From positions 1,116,001-1,180,000 of the forward strand of contig NZ_CP061310.1 of assembly GCF_018687975.1 (NCBI RefSeq): 64,000 nucleotides of DNA. Reading direction: 5' to 3'. Source of the DNA: Polynucleobacter sp. es-EL-1 (GTDB lineage Bacteria; Pseudomonadota; Gammaproteobacteria; Burkholderiales; Burkholderiaceae). How positions within the stretch are numbered: position 1 is the first letter of the stretch; each line of letters starts with the position of its first letter. The notes under the pieces are model-generated. The model was not told the origin of the DNA. It ran no database searches and saw only the letters and a list, made by a program, of their open reading frames with translations. Shown in pieces: positions 17,228 to 26,114 of this stretch. The translations under genes were made by a program, and so were the position numbers.

Positions 17228-18490
17228 ATGCAATTATCTGAACTCAAAGTCCTCCACGTATCCGCATTGCTTGAAATGGCAGCTAGCTTGGAGATTGAAA
17301 ATACCCAACGTATGCGCAAACAGGAATTAATGTTTGCCATTCTGAAAAAACGTGCCAAAGAAGGTGAATCGGTTTTCGGCGACGGCACTTTGGAAGTGCT
17401 ACCAGATGGTTTTGGATTCTTGCGCTCTCCTGATGCGTCTTATATGGCCTCACCAGATGACATCTACATCTCTCCAGCGCAGATTCGTCGCTTTAATTTG
17501 CACACCGGTGATAGCGTTGAAGGTGAAGTGCGTACCCCTAAAGACGGTGAGCGTTACTTTGCCCTAGTGAAGGTAGACAAGATTAATGGTTTGCCTCCAG
17601 AGGCCCTCAAGAACCGCATCATGTTTGAGAACTTAACACCGCTCCACCCTAATCGGGTAGTGCAGCTCGAGCGCGACATCAAAGCGGAAGAAAATTTAAC
17701 GGGTCGTATCATCGATATGATCTCCCCGATTGGCTATGGTCAACGTGGCTTGCTCGTGGCATCACCAAAATCGGGTAAGACAGTAATGATGCAGCACATT
17801 GCCCATGCAATTGCAGCCAATAACCCTGAAGCAATTTTGATTGTGCTGCTCGTTGATGAGCGCCCAGAAGAAGTAACTGAAATGCAGCGCTCCGTTCGTG
17901 GTGAAGTTGTGGCTTCCACTTTTGATGAGCCTGCTGTGCGTCACGTTCAAGTGGCCGAGATGGTGATTGAAAAAGCCAAGCGCTTGGTTGAGATGAAAAA
18001 AGACGTCATCATCTTGCTTGACTCCATTACTCGCTTAGCTCGCGCTTACAACACGGTAGTACCATCATCAGGCAAAGTACTCTCTGGTGGTGTGGATGCC
18101 AATGCATTGCAACGTCCAAAACGATTCTTTGGTGCAGCGCGTAACGTTGAAGAAGGTGGCTCATTAACCATCATCGCTACTGCCTTGATTGAAACAGGTA
18201 GCCGTATGGACGATTTGATCTACGAAGAGTTCAAAGGTACCGGCAATATGGAAGTCCATTTAGAGCGTCGCTTGGCTGAGCGTCGTGTCTACCCTGCGAT
18301 TAACCTCAATAAGTCTGGCACCCGCCGTGAAGAATTGTTGGTTAAAGCTGAAAATCTCCAGAAAATTTGGGTTTTACGCAAATTATTGGCCGATATGGAC
18401 GATATTGAGGCGATGAACTTTATCGTTGATAAGCTCAAATCCACCAAAAATAATGGTGAATTCTTCGATTTAATGCGCAAAGGCGGCTAA
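17228..18490 (+). CDS. rho: Transcription termination factor Rho
   Basis: 420 aa hexameric RNA-dependent ATPase, full length. The N-terminal Rho_N helix bundle (LKVLHVSALLEMAASLEIEN) is followed by the cold-shock-like RNA-binding domain (GDGTLEVLPDGFGFLR). The ATPase core has Walker A ASPKSGKT, Walker B VIILLDSITRLARAYN, the Q-loop region SGKVLSGGVDANAL and the conserved LERRLAERR. It terminates transcription at C-rich sites. ATG 17228 is the only sensible start. A long C-rich leader precedes it. Confidence 0.98.
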   Translation: MQLSELKVLHVSALLEMAASLEIENTQRMRKQELMFAILKKRAKEGESVFGDGTLEVLPDGFGFLRSPDASYMASPDDIYISPAQIRRFNLHTGDSVEGEVRTPKDGERYFALVKVDKINGLPPEALKNRIMFENLTPLHPNRVVQLERDIKAEENLTGRIIDMISPIGYGQRGLLVASPKSGKTVMMQHIAHAIAANNPEAILIVLLVDERPEEVTEMQRSVRGEVVASTFDEPAVRHVQVAEMVIEKAKRLVEMKKDVIILLDSITRLARAYNTVVPSSGKVLSGGVDANALQRPKRFFGAARNVEEGGSLTIIATALIETGSRMDDLIYEEFKGTGNMEVHLERRLAERRVYPAINLNKSGTRREELLVKAENLQKIWVLRKLLADMDDIEAMNFIVDKLKSTKNNGEFFDLMRKGG

Positions 18491-18498
18491 TTTAAGCC

Positions 18499-18529
18499 AG
18501 GAAAGCCAGTAAAACTGCGCTTTCCTATT
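18499..18529 (+). terminator. Weak hairpin after rho
   Basis: 8-bp stem AGGAAAGC / GCTTTCCT with a 12-base loop, followed by ATTGATTT rather than a clean T-run. It starts 8 bases after the rho stop; termination may be partial, with read-through to rpmE2. Confidence 0.4.
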
Positions 18530-18634
18530 GATTTCATGGCATAATTTCGCCTTTACTGCTGTACTAATTTGCATTTAACTGGGTAAGTATTGAGGTCTTA
18601 AGACCATAACGGCTGCCCGCTAATAGGACTAAAA

Positions 18635-18982
18635 ATGAAACCTGGCATTCACCCCGAATATCGTGAAATCGTCTTTGTAGACGTTTCAAACAACTTCAGC
18701 TTCAAGACTCGCTCCACGATGTCTACTAAAGAGACTATCAAGTGGGAAGATGGCAATGAATATCCATTGGCCAAGATCGAGACTTCATCTGAGTCACACC
18801 CTTTCTACACTGGTACCCAGAAGATTATGGATACTGCTGGCCGTGTTGAGAAATTCCGTCAGAAATTCGGTAGCAAAGCAGTCGCTAAAGCTACTGGTGA
18901 TGGCGCTGCAAAAACTGCTGAGAAAAAAGCAGCTGCTGCAGAAGCTAAAGCTGCTGAAAAGCCAGCCAAGAAAAAGGCTTAA
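18635..18982 (+). CDS. rpmE2: Ribosomal protein bL31, type B, with long tail
   Basis: 115 aa. The first 85 or so residues (MKPGIHPEYREIVFVDVS ... SHPFYTGTQKIMDTAGRVEKF) are a type B bL31. There is no CxxC zinc motif, which separates type B from the zinc-binding type A form; type B usually replaces type A in zinc limitation but is the standard copy in many Betaproteobacteria. The last 30 residues form an Ala/Lys-rich tail (KKAAAAEAKAAEKPAKKKA), beyond the usual length of 80-90. It lies behind rho and has a strong terminator. Confidence 0.95.
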   Translation: MKPGIHPEYREIVFVDVSNNFSFKTRSTMSTKETIKWEDGNEYPLAKIETSSESHPFYTGTQKIMDTAGRVEKFRQKFGSKAVAKATGDGAAKTAEKKAAAAEAKAAEKPAKKKA

Positions 18983-19038
18983 TTTCAGGCTTACTTCGAA
19001 TAGGGATTGGGCAATCACCACTTCCCTGCGAGATAATC

Positions 19039-19062
19039 AAGGCAGCGTTTGCTGCCTTTTTT
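19039..19062 (+). terminator. rpmE2 terminator
   Basis: AA-GGCAGC, loop GTTT, GCTGCC, then six T. A textbook intrinsic terminator that ends only 14 bases before the ATG of the next gene. Confidence 0.92.
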
Positions 19063-19076
19063 ATTGCTAGCGTTTT

Positions 19077-20804
19077 ATGGTCAAACTCACCGCCGCCGCC
19101 ACCACCTCTATTCCACGCATTATTATTTTTGCGTTAACCATCATTTATGGTTTAGCGGGCCTATTTGCGCGCGATCCCTGGAAAAATGAAGATGCTATTG
19201 GCTTTGGCGGAATGTGGACTCTATACCAAGGCAATGCGCTCGATTGGATTGTTCCGCATCTTGCAGGGCGAGACGCTTCATTGGGTGCACCCTTTCCGTT
19301 CTGGCTAGGCGCAAGCTTAATAGACTTATTTGGACCCTTCATTGGCGATACCAATGCAGCGCGTCTCTACTCTGCCATCTGCTTCTTTTCTGCAGCGCTA
19401 GCAATTTGGTACGCAACGTATTTATTAGGCCGTCGCCAAGAAGTCCAACCCATGGCATTAGCAGTTGGCGGGCAACCAGGTCGCAAGAACTATGGCATGA
19501 CCCTGGCCGATGGTGCTCTCTTAATCTTTTTAGCCTGTGTTGGCCTTGCGCAGCGTGCTCATGAAACGACGCCAATGATGGCCCAACTCATGGGCATCAG
19601 CATTGTGCTCTATGGGACAGTACGCGGACTAGATAAGCCTTGGCAAGGCGGTTTATGGACAGGCTTAGGAATTGCGATTGTTGCGCTGTCCAGTAATCTA
19701 ACGCTCAGTCTCATCATCGTCAGCTCAACTGTTATTGCCGTTATTGCAAGTAATGCCAAATTACGCTTTCGCTGGACCTTAACAAGCACCATATTGGGAT
19801 TCATTGGCTTTGCCATTTGGCCAGTGCTTTGGTATTGGGGTGACCTTTCCCCAGAATGGCGTCATATTGCTCAAGAGGGCTGGCGCAATGTACCGCAAAT
19901 GCGAAGCAACCCCTCAATCGCTTCTTTGGGATTTCTCAGCGTTAACTTTTGGGCCTATGCCTGGCCTGTTTGGCCTCTAGCCATCATATCTCTTGCACAC
20001 TGGGGACGAACAAAAGAGTCTGGCGCCTGGCGTGCGCCCCACCTTTGCATTCCACTGAGCCTATTTGTAGGTTGCCTCATTTATGTTTTATTCAGACTAG
20101 AGGCAAATGAGCATGACTTAATGATCATGATTCCTAGCCTTTCTATCATCGCTGCATTTAGTTTACCCATTCTCAAGCGTGGCCTGATTAGCTTTATCGA
20201 TTGGTTTGCGATGTTTAGTTTTACGATCATCGCCTTAGCAATCTGGATTATCTGGCTTGCTAAAGTTACCGGCTTTCCTGAATCTACTGCAGAAAACTTA
20301 TCCCGTCTCTTACCTGGATTTCAGACGCAGTTTAGTCTCATGGCTTTTGGTATTGCGCTTCTGATTACGGGCGTTTGGCTAGCTATTGTGCGCTGGAGAA
20401 CCTCACGCGCACCAAAAGAAATCTGGCGCTGTCTCATCATCTCCGCATCTGGCACCACTTTAATGTGGGTCTTGCTCATGACGCTGTGGTTACCAACGAT
20501 TAATTACGCCAAGACCTATCGCGATGTTGCTGATCGCCTAGTACAAATAGTTGCCAATACACCAGGATGCATTGATACGAGTAACTTAGGCCCTGCCCAG
20601 TTGGCTTCCTTTAGCTATTTCACGAAACTGACCTTGCGAGATGACCCCAGTTGTAATTTAATGCTGACCCACAGCTCGCAAGAAGCGAAAGCGTATGCAA
20701 GTCTGAACAAAAAGAAAATTGAATTACTTTGGGAAGATCGCCGCACGTTTGACCGCGATGAGCGCCTACGCCTCTATCAAATTACCCCTGCCGGTAAAGA
20801 ATAA
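19077..20804 (+). CDS. ArnT/GT39-like membrane glycosyltransferase
   Basis: 575 aa with about a dozen hydrophobic helices and a short C-terminal soluble piece. After the first helix comes FARDPWKNEDAIGFGG, placed like the acidic first-loop motif of GT-C enzymes of the ArnT/PMT group, which move a sugar from a polyprenyl phosphate to a target in the periplasm (for ArnT, lipid A). The exact donor and acceptor cannot be read. ATG 19077 starts 14 bases after a strong terminator without an obvious ribosome site, which is odd. The stop is 3 bases before the MATE gene, so the two are co-transcribed. Confidence 0.7.
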   Translation: MVKLTAAATTSIPRIIIFALTIIYGLAGLFARDPWKNEDAIGFGGMWTLYQGNALDWIVPHLAGRDASLGAPFPFWLGASLIDLFGPFIGDTNAARLYSAICFFSAALAIWYATYLLGRRQEVQPMALAVGGQPGRKNYGMTLADGALLIFLACVGLAQRAHETTPMMAQLMGISIVLYGTVRGLDKPWQGGLWTGLGIAIVALSSNLTLSLIIVSSTVIAVIASNAKLRFRWTLTSTILGFIGFAIWPVLWYWGDLSPEWRHIAQEGWRNVPQMRSNPSIASLGFLSVNFWAYAWPVWPLAIISLAHWGRTKESGAWRAPHLCIPLSLFVGCLIYVLFRLEANEHDLMIMIPSLSIIAAFSLPILKRGLISFIDWFAMFSFTIIALAIWIIWLAKVTGFPESTAENLSRLLPGFQTQFSLMAFGIALLITGVWLAIVRWRTSRAPKEIWRCLIISASGTTLMWVLLMTLWLPTINYAKTYRDVADRLVQIVANTPGCIDTSNLGPAQLASFSYFTKLTLRDDPSCNLMLTHSSQEAKAYASLNKKKIELLWEDRRTFDRDERLRLYQITPAGKE

Positions 20805-20807
20805 TTC

Positions 20808-22199
20808 GTGCTGCACTTTAAGCTATCGCGGCTGCGCGAGGATATCCCCTCTCTTCTGAAATTAGCAGGACCTCTTCTCATTGGTCAGCTTGCCGTAATT
20901 ACTTTTGGTGTTTTAGATACCGCCATGACAGCGCGTTACTCTGCTGATGACTTGGCGGCATTGGCAATGGCCTCTGCAATCTTTATCAGTATCTATGTTG
21001 GCCTTACCGGGGTTATCTCTGCACTCGCTCCAATTGCCGGCCAACTCTTTGGCGCCAAGCGCCATAATGAAATTGGCGAAGAGGTGCGCCAAGCTACTTG
21101 GTTAGCATTGGGCCTAACGGTGTTGGGCTGCCTCATTTTGCTCAATGCCGACTATCTACTACAAATTTCTCAAGTGACTCCTGATATCGAGGGTAAAGCA
21201 CGCCTTTATCTTGGCATTCTGGCAATTGGTTTGCCAGCGAGCATGGCAATGCGGGTCTTAATGGCGCTCCATAATGCCGTCTCAAGACCAGCAGTCATTA
21301 CTGTTGTGCAATTAATTGGTCTAGGACTAAAGCTGCCGCTCAATCTCCTGTTTATTTATGGTGGGTTGGGCATTGAAGGCATGGGTGGTCCGGGATGCGC
21401 AGTTGCGACAGTGATCATCAATTGGTTTTGGCTCATCATTACGCTCGGCTTTGTATTATTTGACCGCTTTTACCGTCCTTTTCAGATTTTTGCGCGCTTT
21501 AGCTGGCCAGATTGTCATCGCATTTGGACATTATTAAAACTTGGTACGCCCATTGGATTTAGCTATCTCATTGAAGTCACATCGTTCACCTTCATGTCCT
21601 TGTTTATTGCGCGCCTCGGAACCACAGCACTAGCAGGACATCAAATTGTGGCCAATATGGGTACCGTGATTTACATGGTGCCCTTATCCCTATCGATTGC
21701 TACCATGACATTAGTCTCTCAATCCATTGGTGCTAATAAGCAAGAACGTGCTGAAGAGATTGGCTGGTCATCCGTATTCTTCACGACAATGTTGTGCATC
21801 GTCATTGGAATTACGGTCTGGATTTTTAGAATTCAGTTACTTGATCTTTATGACCCGCCTCAAGAGGTCAAAAATTTTGCCATTCCCTTATTTTTATTCA
21901 TCGCGTTTTATCAAGTATTTGATGCCTTGCAAATCACGGCGGCATTTATTCTGCGCGCCTATCGAATTGCCTTTTGGCCTATGGTGATTTACGCAGGATC
22001 GTTGTGGGGTGTTGGCCTAGGCGGCGGCTATCTGATGGGCTTTAACGTCTTAGGCAATACACCAGAATTTTTGCAAGGGGCCAATGGCTTTTGGGCAGGC
22101 AATAGCTTAAGTCTTGGCTTGGCTGCGTGCTTTTTACTCTACCTCTTTAGAAGAACGGCAGAGCGCTATGAAAAGACGCATCCACCGGTCCTTGTATAA
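20808..22199 (+). CDS. MATE-family multidrug efflux transporter
   Basis: 463 aa, 12 predicted helices in two similar halves. The first helix and loop (LAGPLLIGQLAVITFGVLDT, then AMTARYS) and the second-half start (LLKLGTPIGFSYLIEV) are typical of the NorM group of MATE exporters, which expel cationic drugs using Na+ or H+. GTG 20808 is the start, only three bases after the glycosyltransferase stop, giving a two-gene unit. It is convergent with the lipoprotein cluster, 16 bases apart, with no clear terminator between. Confidence 0.9.
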   Translation: MLHFKLSRLREDIPSLLKLAGPLLIGQLAVITFGVLDTAMTARYSADDLAALAMASAIFISIYVGLTGVISALAPIAGQLFGAKRHNEIGEEVRQATWLALGLTVLGCLILLNADYLLQISQVTPDIEGKARLYLGILAIGLPASMAMRVLMALHNAVSRPAVITVVQLIGLGLKLPLNLLFIYGGLGIEGMGGPGCAVATVIINWFWLIITLGFVLFDRFYRPFQIFARFSWPDCHRIWTLLKLGTPIGFSYLIEVTSFTFMSLFIARLGTTALAGHQIVANMGTVIYMVPLSLSIATMTLVSQSIGANKQERAEEIGWSSVFFTTMLCIVIGITVWIFRIQLLDLYDPPQEVKNFAIPLFLFIAFYQVFDALQITAAFILRAYRIAFWPMVIYAGSLWGVGLGGGYLMGFNVLGNTPEFLQGANGFWAGNSLSLGLAACFLLYLFRRTAERYEKTHPPVLV

Positions 22200-22215
22200 G
22201 CGGGATTCTAAAGCT

Positions 22216-23271
22216 CTACTTATAGACCTTTAAGGTCGAAGCATCATCATCTAGACGTCTTTTGAGATTACGCATTTGACCAGCGGATCCAGGATTATTC
22301 GTAAGGAAATTCTGATCAGCTAAGTTTTTTCGAACATCTTCAGCTAAATCCAACGAAGCCAACTTCATTAACTTTGCCATACTTGGCTTATGACTCGTAT
22401 CTCGACCATCAATTTGTACATCCTTGCCCTCTCCAGAAGCCAGAAAAGAAGCCACAATCTGATTTGTCTTGGTATCAACAATATTAAAATCTACAGCCAC
22501 CTCTAATGTAACTCGCTGTGAGGTAGATTTCGTACCAGGGATATCGGCAACATTATCTGTACTAGAGACTTCAGCTAAAACACCGTACAAGACATAATCA
22601 GCATCACCAAAATCGCCTGCCTTAATGCGTTTCACAATATCAAAGTATTCATCACCCTGATTTGGCATCGCTAAAGCTGCCTTAGCCTGCACCACCTTGT
22701 ATCCAGACTTAATTAATAAACCCCGAATGGGGTTGGCTAAATAACGTAGTTCACCATACTCAGCATTACTTTGATAGCCAGACTTCTTCATGCTTTCGGT
22801 ATTGATGCTTGAAGAACTGCTATCTGGGGGCGTCTTATCCATCATGGGAGGTGGAGGTGCACCCGTGCCAGGACTAGTAGACTTTGGATCAGATAAATCC
22901 GTAAACTTAACTGGGAATGCAGATGAATTCGGGCCACCCGTTAAAGCCGATGCATCTGCTTTATCTGCATCGATTTCAATTGTTCTTGGCGTAATCGTGG
23001 AAGAAATGCTGTTGTTAGTTTGATGGCGCGTCTCTTCAATAAAGGTAAGATTTTTACCCTCTCTTTTAAAGTAGATATCAGTCACTGCAATCGATTTAGA
23101 TTCAGACTTTAAGGACTCCGCTGTAATTGCTTGGTTTTTTGGCGGATCCGCTGGTACCTGCCCAACGATTGCCGACTCTGGTTTGTCTGCCGGTGGCTTC
23201 GATGCGCAGCCTGCCAATACCAACAAACAGCAAACAACGCCGCTGAGCAATACAGTTCTGTTCAATACCAT
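22216..23271 (-). CDS. Lipoprotein with LpoB/CsgG-like C-terminal domain
   Basis: 351 aa. The signal peptide ends in LAGC (Cys22), followed by SKPPADKPES, a disordered linker with many Pro/Ser (to about residue 160). The C-terminal 190 residues (YGELRYLANPIRGLLIKSGYKV ... DADYVLYGVLAEVSSTD ... LEVAVDFNIVDTKTNQIVAS) resemble the alpha/beta fold shared by LpoB, CsgG and GNA1162-type lipoproteins. It closes a four-gene lipoprotein cluster with lpoB. AAGGAA precedes ATG 23271. A role in peptidoglycan synthase activation or in the same envelope complex is inferred from context and fold only. Confidence 0.65.
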   Translation of the reverse strand: MVLNRTVLLSGVVCCLLVLAGCASKPPADKPESAIVGQVPADPPKNQAITAESLKSESKSIAVTDIYFKREGKNLTFIEETRHQTNNSISSTITPRTIEIDADKADASALTGGPNSSAFPVKFTDLSDPKSTSPGTGAPPPPMMDKTPPDSSSSSINTESMKKSGYQSNAEYGELRYLANPIRGLLIKSGYKVVQAKAALAMPNQGDEYFDIVKRIKAGDFGDADYVLYGVLAEVSSTDNVADIPGTKSTSQRVTLEVAVDFNIVDTKTNQIVASFLASGEGKDVQIDGRDTSHKPSMAKLMKLASLDLAEDVRKNLADQNFLTNNPGSAGQMRNLKRRLDDDASTLKVYK

Positions 23272-23311
23272 GTATTTAATTCCTTCATTCGGATTGCCAT
23301 TGCTTTAGCAA

Positions 23312-23908
23312 TTAACGTGTCTGAGTTTTACGAATTTCTTTCTCATCCGCCCATTCGAGCAATCCTGTTTTGTTGTTAATCAAGTTGAGATTAAAAACGT
23401 AATAAACATCTTTTACGTCTTTAGTATTTTTAACGATAGAGGCAATTGAACCCTCGATACGATACTGGGCGCCCTGCATATTTCCCGTTTTAGCTATCGT
23501 GCTTTCTTTATAGAGACCTGACTGATTCTGGCGCTTTAACTCATCTGTCTGATTTTGCATCTCAGTAATACTGACAGCGAAACGCACCTGCCCACTCTTT
23601 AATAACTGTGTTCGAATCTTATCCGTAATTACTCTAGTATCGATGTATTCTGAGGTCTTATTTTTAACATCCGCCAGAGTAACGATAGGCGCATCTTTAC
23701 TTCCAGAAATTGCTTTAGATTGAAGCAGAGATCTTGTCATAGCCTCAGCAATCATCTGTAAGTCTGTAGAACCATAATTTACATTCACGGTTTCTACTGC
23801 TTTTGCATCCCCATAGCGGACCTGAGGTCCTGAACAAGCTATGAGAAATACGCTCGTTAGCAATATTGCAGGAAGACCAAGAGCTTTTGTTTTCATATTC
23901 ATCATCAT
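23312..23908 (-). CDS. lpoB: Penicillin-binding protein activator LpoB
   Basis: 198 aa lipoprotein: lipobox LIAC, then a short linker and one globular domain. IAEAMTRSLLQSKAI, VTLADVKNKTSEYIDTRVI and QYRIEGSIASIVKNTKDVK match the LpoB pattern. LpoB sits in the outer membrane and reaches through the peptidoglycan to stimulate the synthase PBP1B. The linker is short compared with Escherichia coli LpoB, which may reflect a thinner periplasm or a different partner. Neighbours are a YcfL-like and a COG3014-like lipoprotein, an arrangement also known in gamma-proteobacteria. Confidence 0.82.
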   Translation of the reverse strand: MMMNMKTKALGLPAILLTSVFLIACSGPQVRYGDAKAVETVNVNYGSTDLQMIAEAMTRSLLQSKAISGSKDAPIVTLADVKNKTSEYIDTRVITDKIRTQLLKSGQVRFAVSITEMQNQTDELKRQNQSGLYKESTIAKTGNMQGAQYRIEGSIASIVKNTKDVKDVYYVFNLNLINNKTGLLEWADEKEIRKTQTR

Positions 23909-23927
23909 GTTTTAACTAACTGTGGGT

Positions 23928-24284
23928 TTATTGATATTGATTTAACTCAAAGCGAAAATCTGTGGCATCTGGCGTTGGCGCAATTCCCATAATAACGGTC
24001 GACTGCCCTTTGCCAACTGTAACGGGTTTCCATGACTCTTCATCGGTAATAGTCATACCGTTTTTCCCCAACCACTTAAAACGATATGCCACTAAATTAG
24101 ACTTGCTTTCATTGAGAATGGTGACTTGAGCTGTTAAAACGCCATTTCGCATCAAACTACGCATATCCGTAACTTCAATACTATCGGTATTCCCCATCCG
24201 AATAGTCATCTCCTTCATTGATGGGGTGCTGCTACAGGCTGCCAAGGTCAAAATTACGAAAACGGCAATCAGATATTTTTTCAT
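23928..24284 (-). CDS. ycfL: YcfL-family (DUF1425) lipoprotein
   Basis: 118 aa. Signal peptide MKKYLIAVFVILTLAAC with Cys17, then a small beta-sandwich-like domain with SLMRNGVLTAQVTILNES and YRFKWLGKNGMTI, typical of YcfL. In Escherichia coli ycfL lies beside lpoB, as here (19 bases between), so a shared role in PBP1B regulation is often assumed but not proven. The gene is the second in the cluster. Confidence 0.8.
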   Translation of the reverse strand: MKKYLIAVFVILTLAACSSTPSMKEMTIRMGNTDSIEVTDMRSLMRNGVLTAQVTILNESKSNLVAYRFKWLGKNGMTITDEESWKPVTVGKGQSTVIMGIAPTPDATDFRFELNQYQ

Positions 24285-24294
24285 TCTCAGATTC

Positions 24295-26088
24295 CTAATT
24301 AAAAAGCTGCTGAAGACTATTTAGCAGATTGGGTGACTCTTGTGGCTTTGCATCCTCAATCTTACCGCCTGCAGCAGAGGGACTATCAGCACTTTGAGCT
24401 TCAAGCGCAAGGTTAGGGGTAGATGCGGGTGACACAGCTTGAGTCGCTACAACGGATTCTTCAGGCTTTGATTCCATAAAGCCGCCAATCAATTTCTTAA
24501 AACCCTCAAAAACACCTTCATTTGGCTTTACGGCAGTTGGCTGCGTAGGTAGAGCAAGGCTTGAAGCAGATTGATCTGGTCCAATAGCAATGTCAGCGGG
24601 CTTAATGACTTGTCCTCCATTGGGTAAGACTACAGGATCATTAGAAGTAAGAATTGTGGCCCGATTTCTGAACATACGTATGTAGATAACGTTATACCCT
24701 CCAACTAGGTTGACGGTTTGAGATAGGATAACTCCTGAAGGAGTCCTATATTTGAGTACATTTGGGCCTATTGGAAGCCCCATTCTAGCCATATAGGTTT
24801 GCGCTGGCAATGTAGACCAATGTCGCACATCCGTTACATTAATAGCTTGCAGGCCGTAGCCAGTAATCAATCCGGCAATTGCACCAATGATTACCGCGGT
24901 ATTGTTTTGGCCATTCTGATTATTTCTTCTAGCGGCTTGTTGAGCTGCTTGATCAGCAGCATACTGGGCAGCCAAGGAAACTAATGCTCTTGAACTGGCT
25001 CTTAGAACATAACCCGGCATCTCATCGTGCAAATTTTTCCGCGCCATCGCCTCCAAATTGGTAACCAATTCAGGATTGGCAACCCTATCACCCACCTGGA
25101 TTAGGGTAGGCGTAAAGCGCTCAGTTGACTGCTCAATCACCGGAAAAGTCAAAGTCATTAACTTAGAATTTCCACCAAAATTAAAGGTTTGACTAATTCG
25201 ATGTGGCGCGATCTTTGGAAGATATCCAGTATCAATAATGATCAATGTATCAGCAAAGCTTTTCTTATTTTGGTCAGCAATATTAGAGTCCAATTTTGCA
25301 ATGCTGGTCTTGAAAAAATTTACTGATGGTTTTAGTTCAATTGCCAAACGATAACCTGGTGCGGCAAGGCTTGCCTCACCTTGAGATTCATGAATAAAAC
25401 CCGATAAATAATAGGCCCCAGGATTTTGATAAGAATTCTTTAAAGCGCGAGTCTCTTCATCATCTAATAAATTAATTGGGTAACCGTTAATGTCCTGAAT
25501 ACGGCTAGTAGCCCCTCTTGTCGTGTGATTGTTTTGCTGTATTTCCTCAGTCTTGGAGACAGCAGCCACCTTGCCCTGAATTAATTCTTCAATCACCTTC
25601 TCACGTTGAGCCATCTTTTTGGCTTCTACCATCGCATCACTCCAGCGACCTTGAGAAAGATGGTTTAGCGCCAATGTTTGACTCAGATATGTCACCTCAT
25701 AAGGCTTGGGATCATAGTTGCTTGAGAACCCCTCGGATAAAACATAAGCGCCCATATTAGAAAAAGAGCGCTTTAGCTTATCGGTGGTATCAATTTCCCA
25801 TTGACCAACTAACTGATCCGCGGCCAGCAGACTTTGTGTGCTATTCGCAACTTGAGCCGAACCTTGTAGCCGTTGAACTCCCCCAAGCTCCATGTAGTAA
25901 AGGGTGTTTTTATCTTTAAAGGCAGTTTGAATGGTGGCAACGGTGCTGTGCAAATCACCATTCTTAAATTGCTCCTTTGAATCATTCATTTTTAACTGCT
26001 GGTTTTGCGTAGCGCAACCAAATAACAGCAACACACTCAATACGAGTCCTACTTTATAAATAGGGCGTGAAATGGAGTACTTATTCAA
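24295..26088 (-). CDS. COG3014-like lipoprotein
   Basis: 597 aa. The signal peptide ends in LFGCATQ. The first half has TPR-like helical character (YLSQTLALNHLSQGRWSDAM, YYLSGFIHESQGEASLAAPGY); a Gly-rich hydrophobic piece (AVIIGAIAGLITGYGL) and a beta-rich tail follow, and the last 90 residues are Pro/Ser/Ala-rich. This matches the COG3014 group found next to ycfL and lpoB. The start at 26088 is TTG without a strong ribosome site, so the true start could differ by a few codons, but the signal peptide supports it. It probably heads the four-gene lipoprotein operon. Confidence 0.72.
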   Translation of the reverse strand: MNKYSISRPIYKVGLVLSVLLLFGCATQNQQLKMNDSKEQFKNGDLHSTVATIQTAFKDKNTLYYMELGGVQRLQGSAQVANSTQSLLAADQLVGQWEIDTTDKLKRSFSNMGAYVLSEGFSSNYDPKPYEVTYLSQTLALNHLSQGRWSDAMVEAKKMAQREKVIEELIQGKVAAVSKTEEIQQNNHTTRGATSRIQDINGYPINLLDDEETRALKNSYQNPGAYYLSGFIHESQGEASLAAPGYRLAIELKPSVNFFKTSIAKLDSNIADQNKKSFADTLIIIDTGYLPKIAPHRISQTFNFGGNSKLMTLTFPVIEQSTERFTPTLIQVGDRVANPELVTNLEAMARKNLHDEMPGYVLRASSRALVSLAAQYAADQAAQQAARRNNQNGQNNTAVIIGAIAGLITGYGLQAINVTDVRHWSTLPAQTYMARMGLPIGPNVLKYRTPSGVILSQTVNLVGGYNVIYIRMFRNRATILTSNDPVVLPNGGQVIKPADIAIGPDQSASSLALPTQPTAVKPNEGVFEGFKKLIGGFMESKPEESVVATQAVSPASTPNLALEAQSADSPSAAGGKIEDAKPQESPNLLNSLQQLFN

Positions 26089-26114
26089 TGAAATGGAGGT
26101 AATTATTGGATCTG

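Noticed and set aside
19214..19575. Overlapping frames on both strands inside the glycosyltransferase gene
   Set aside because: Composition is that of shifted membrane-protein codons (Cys/Arg/Ser-rich); the real frame shows continuous helices.
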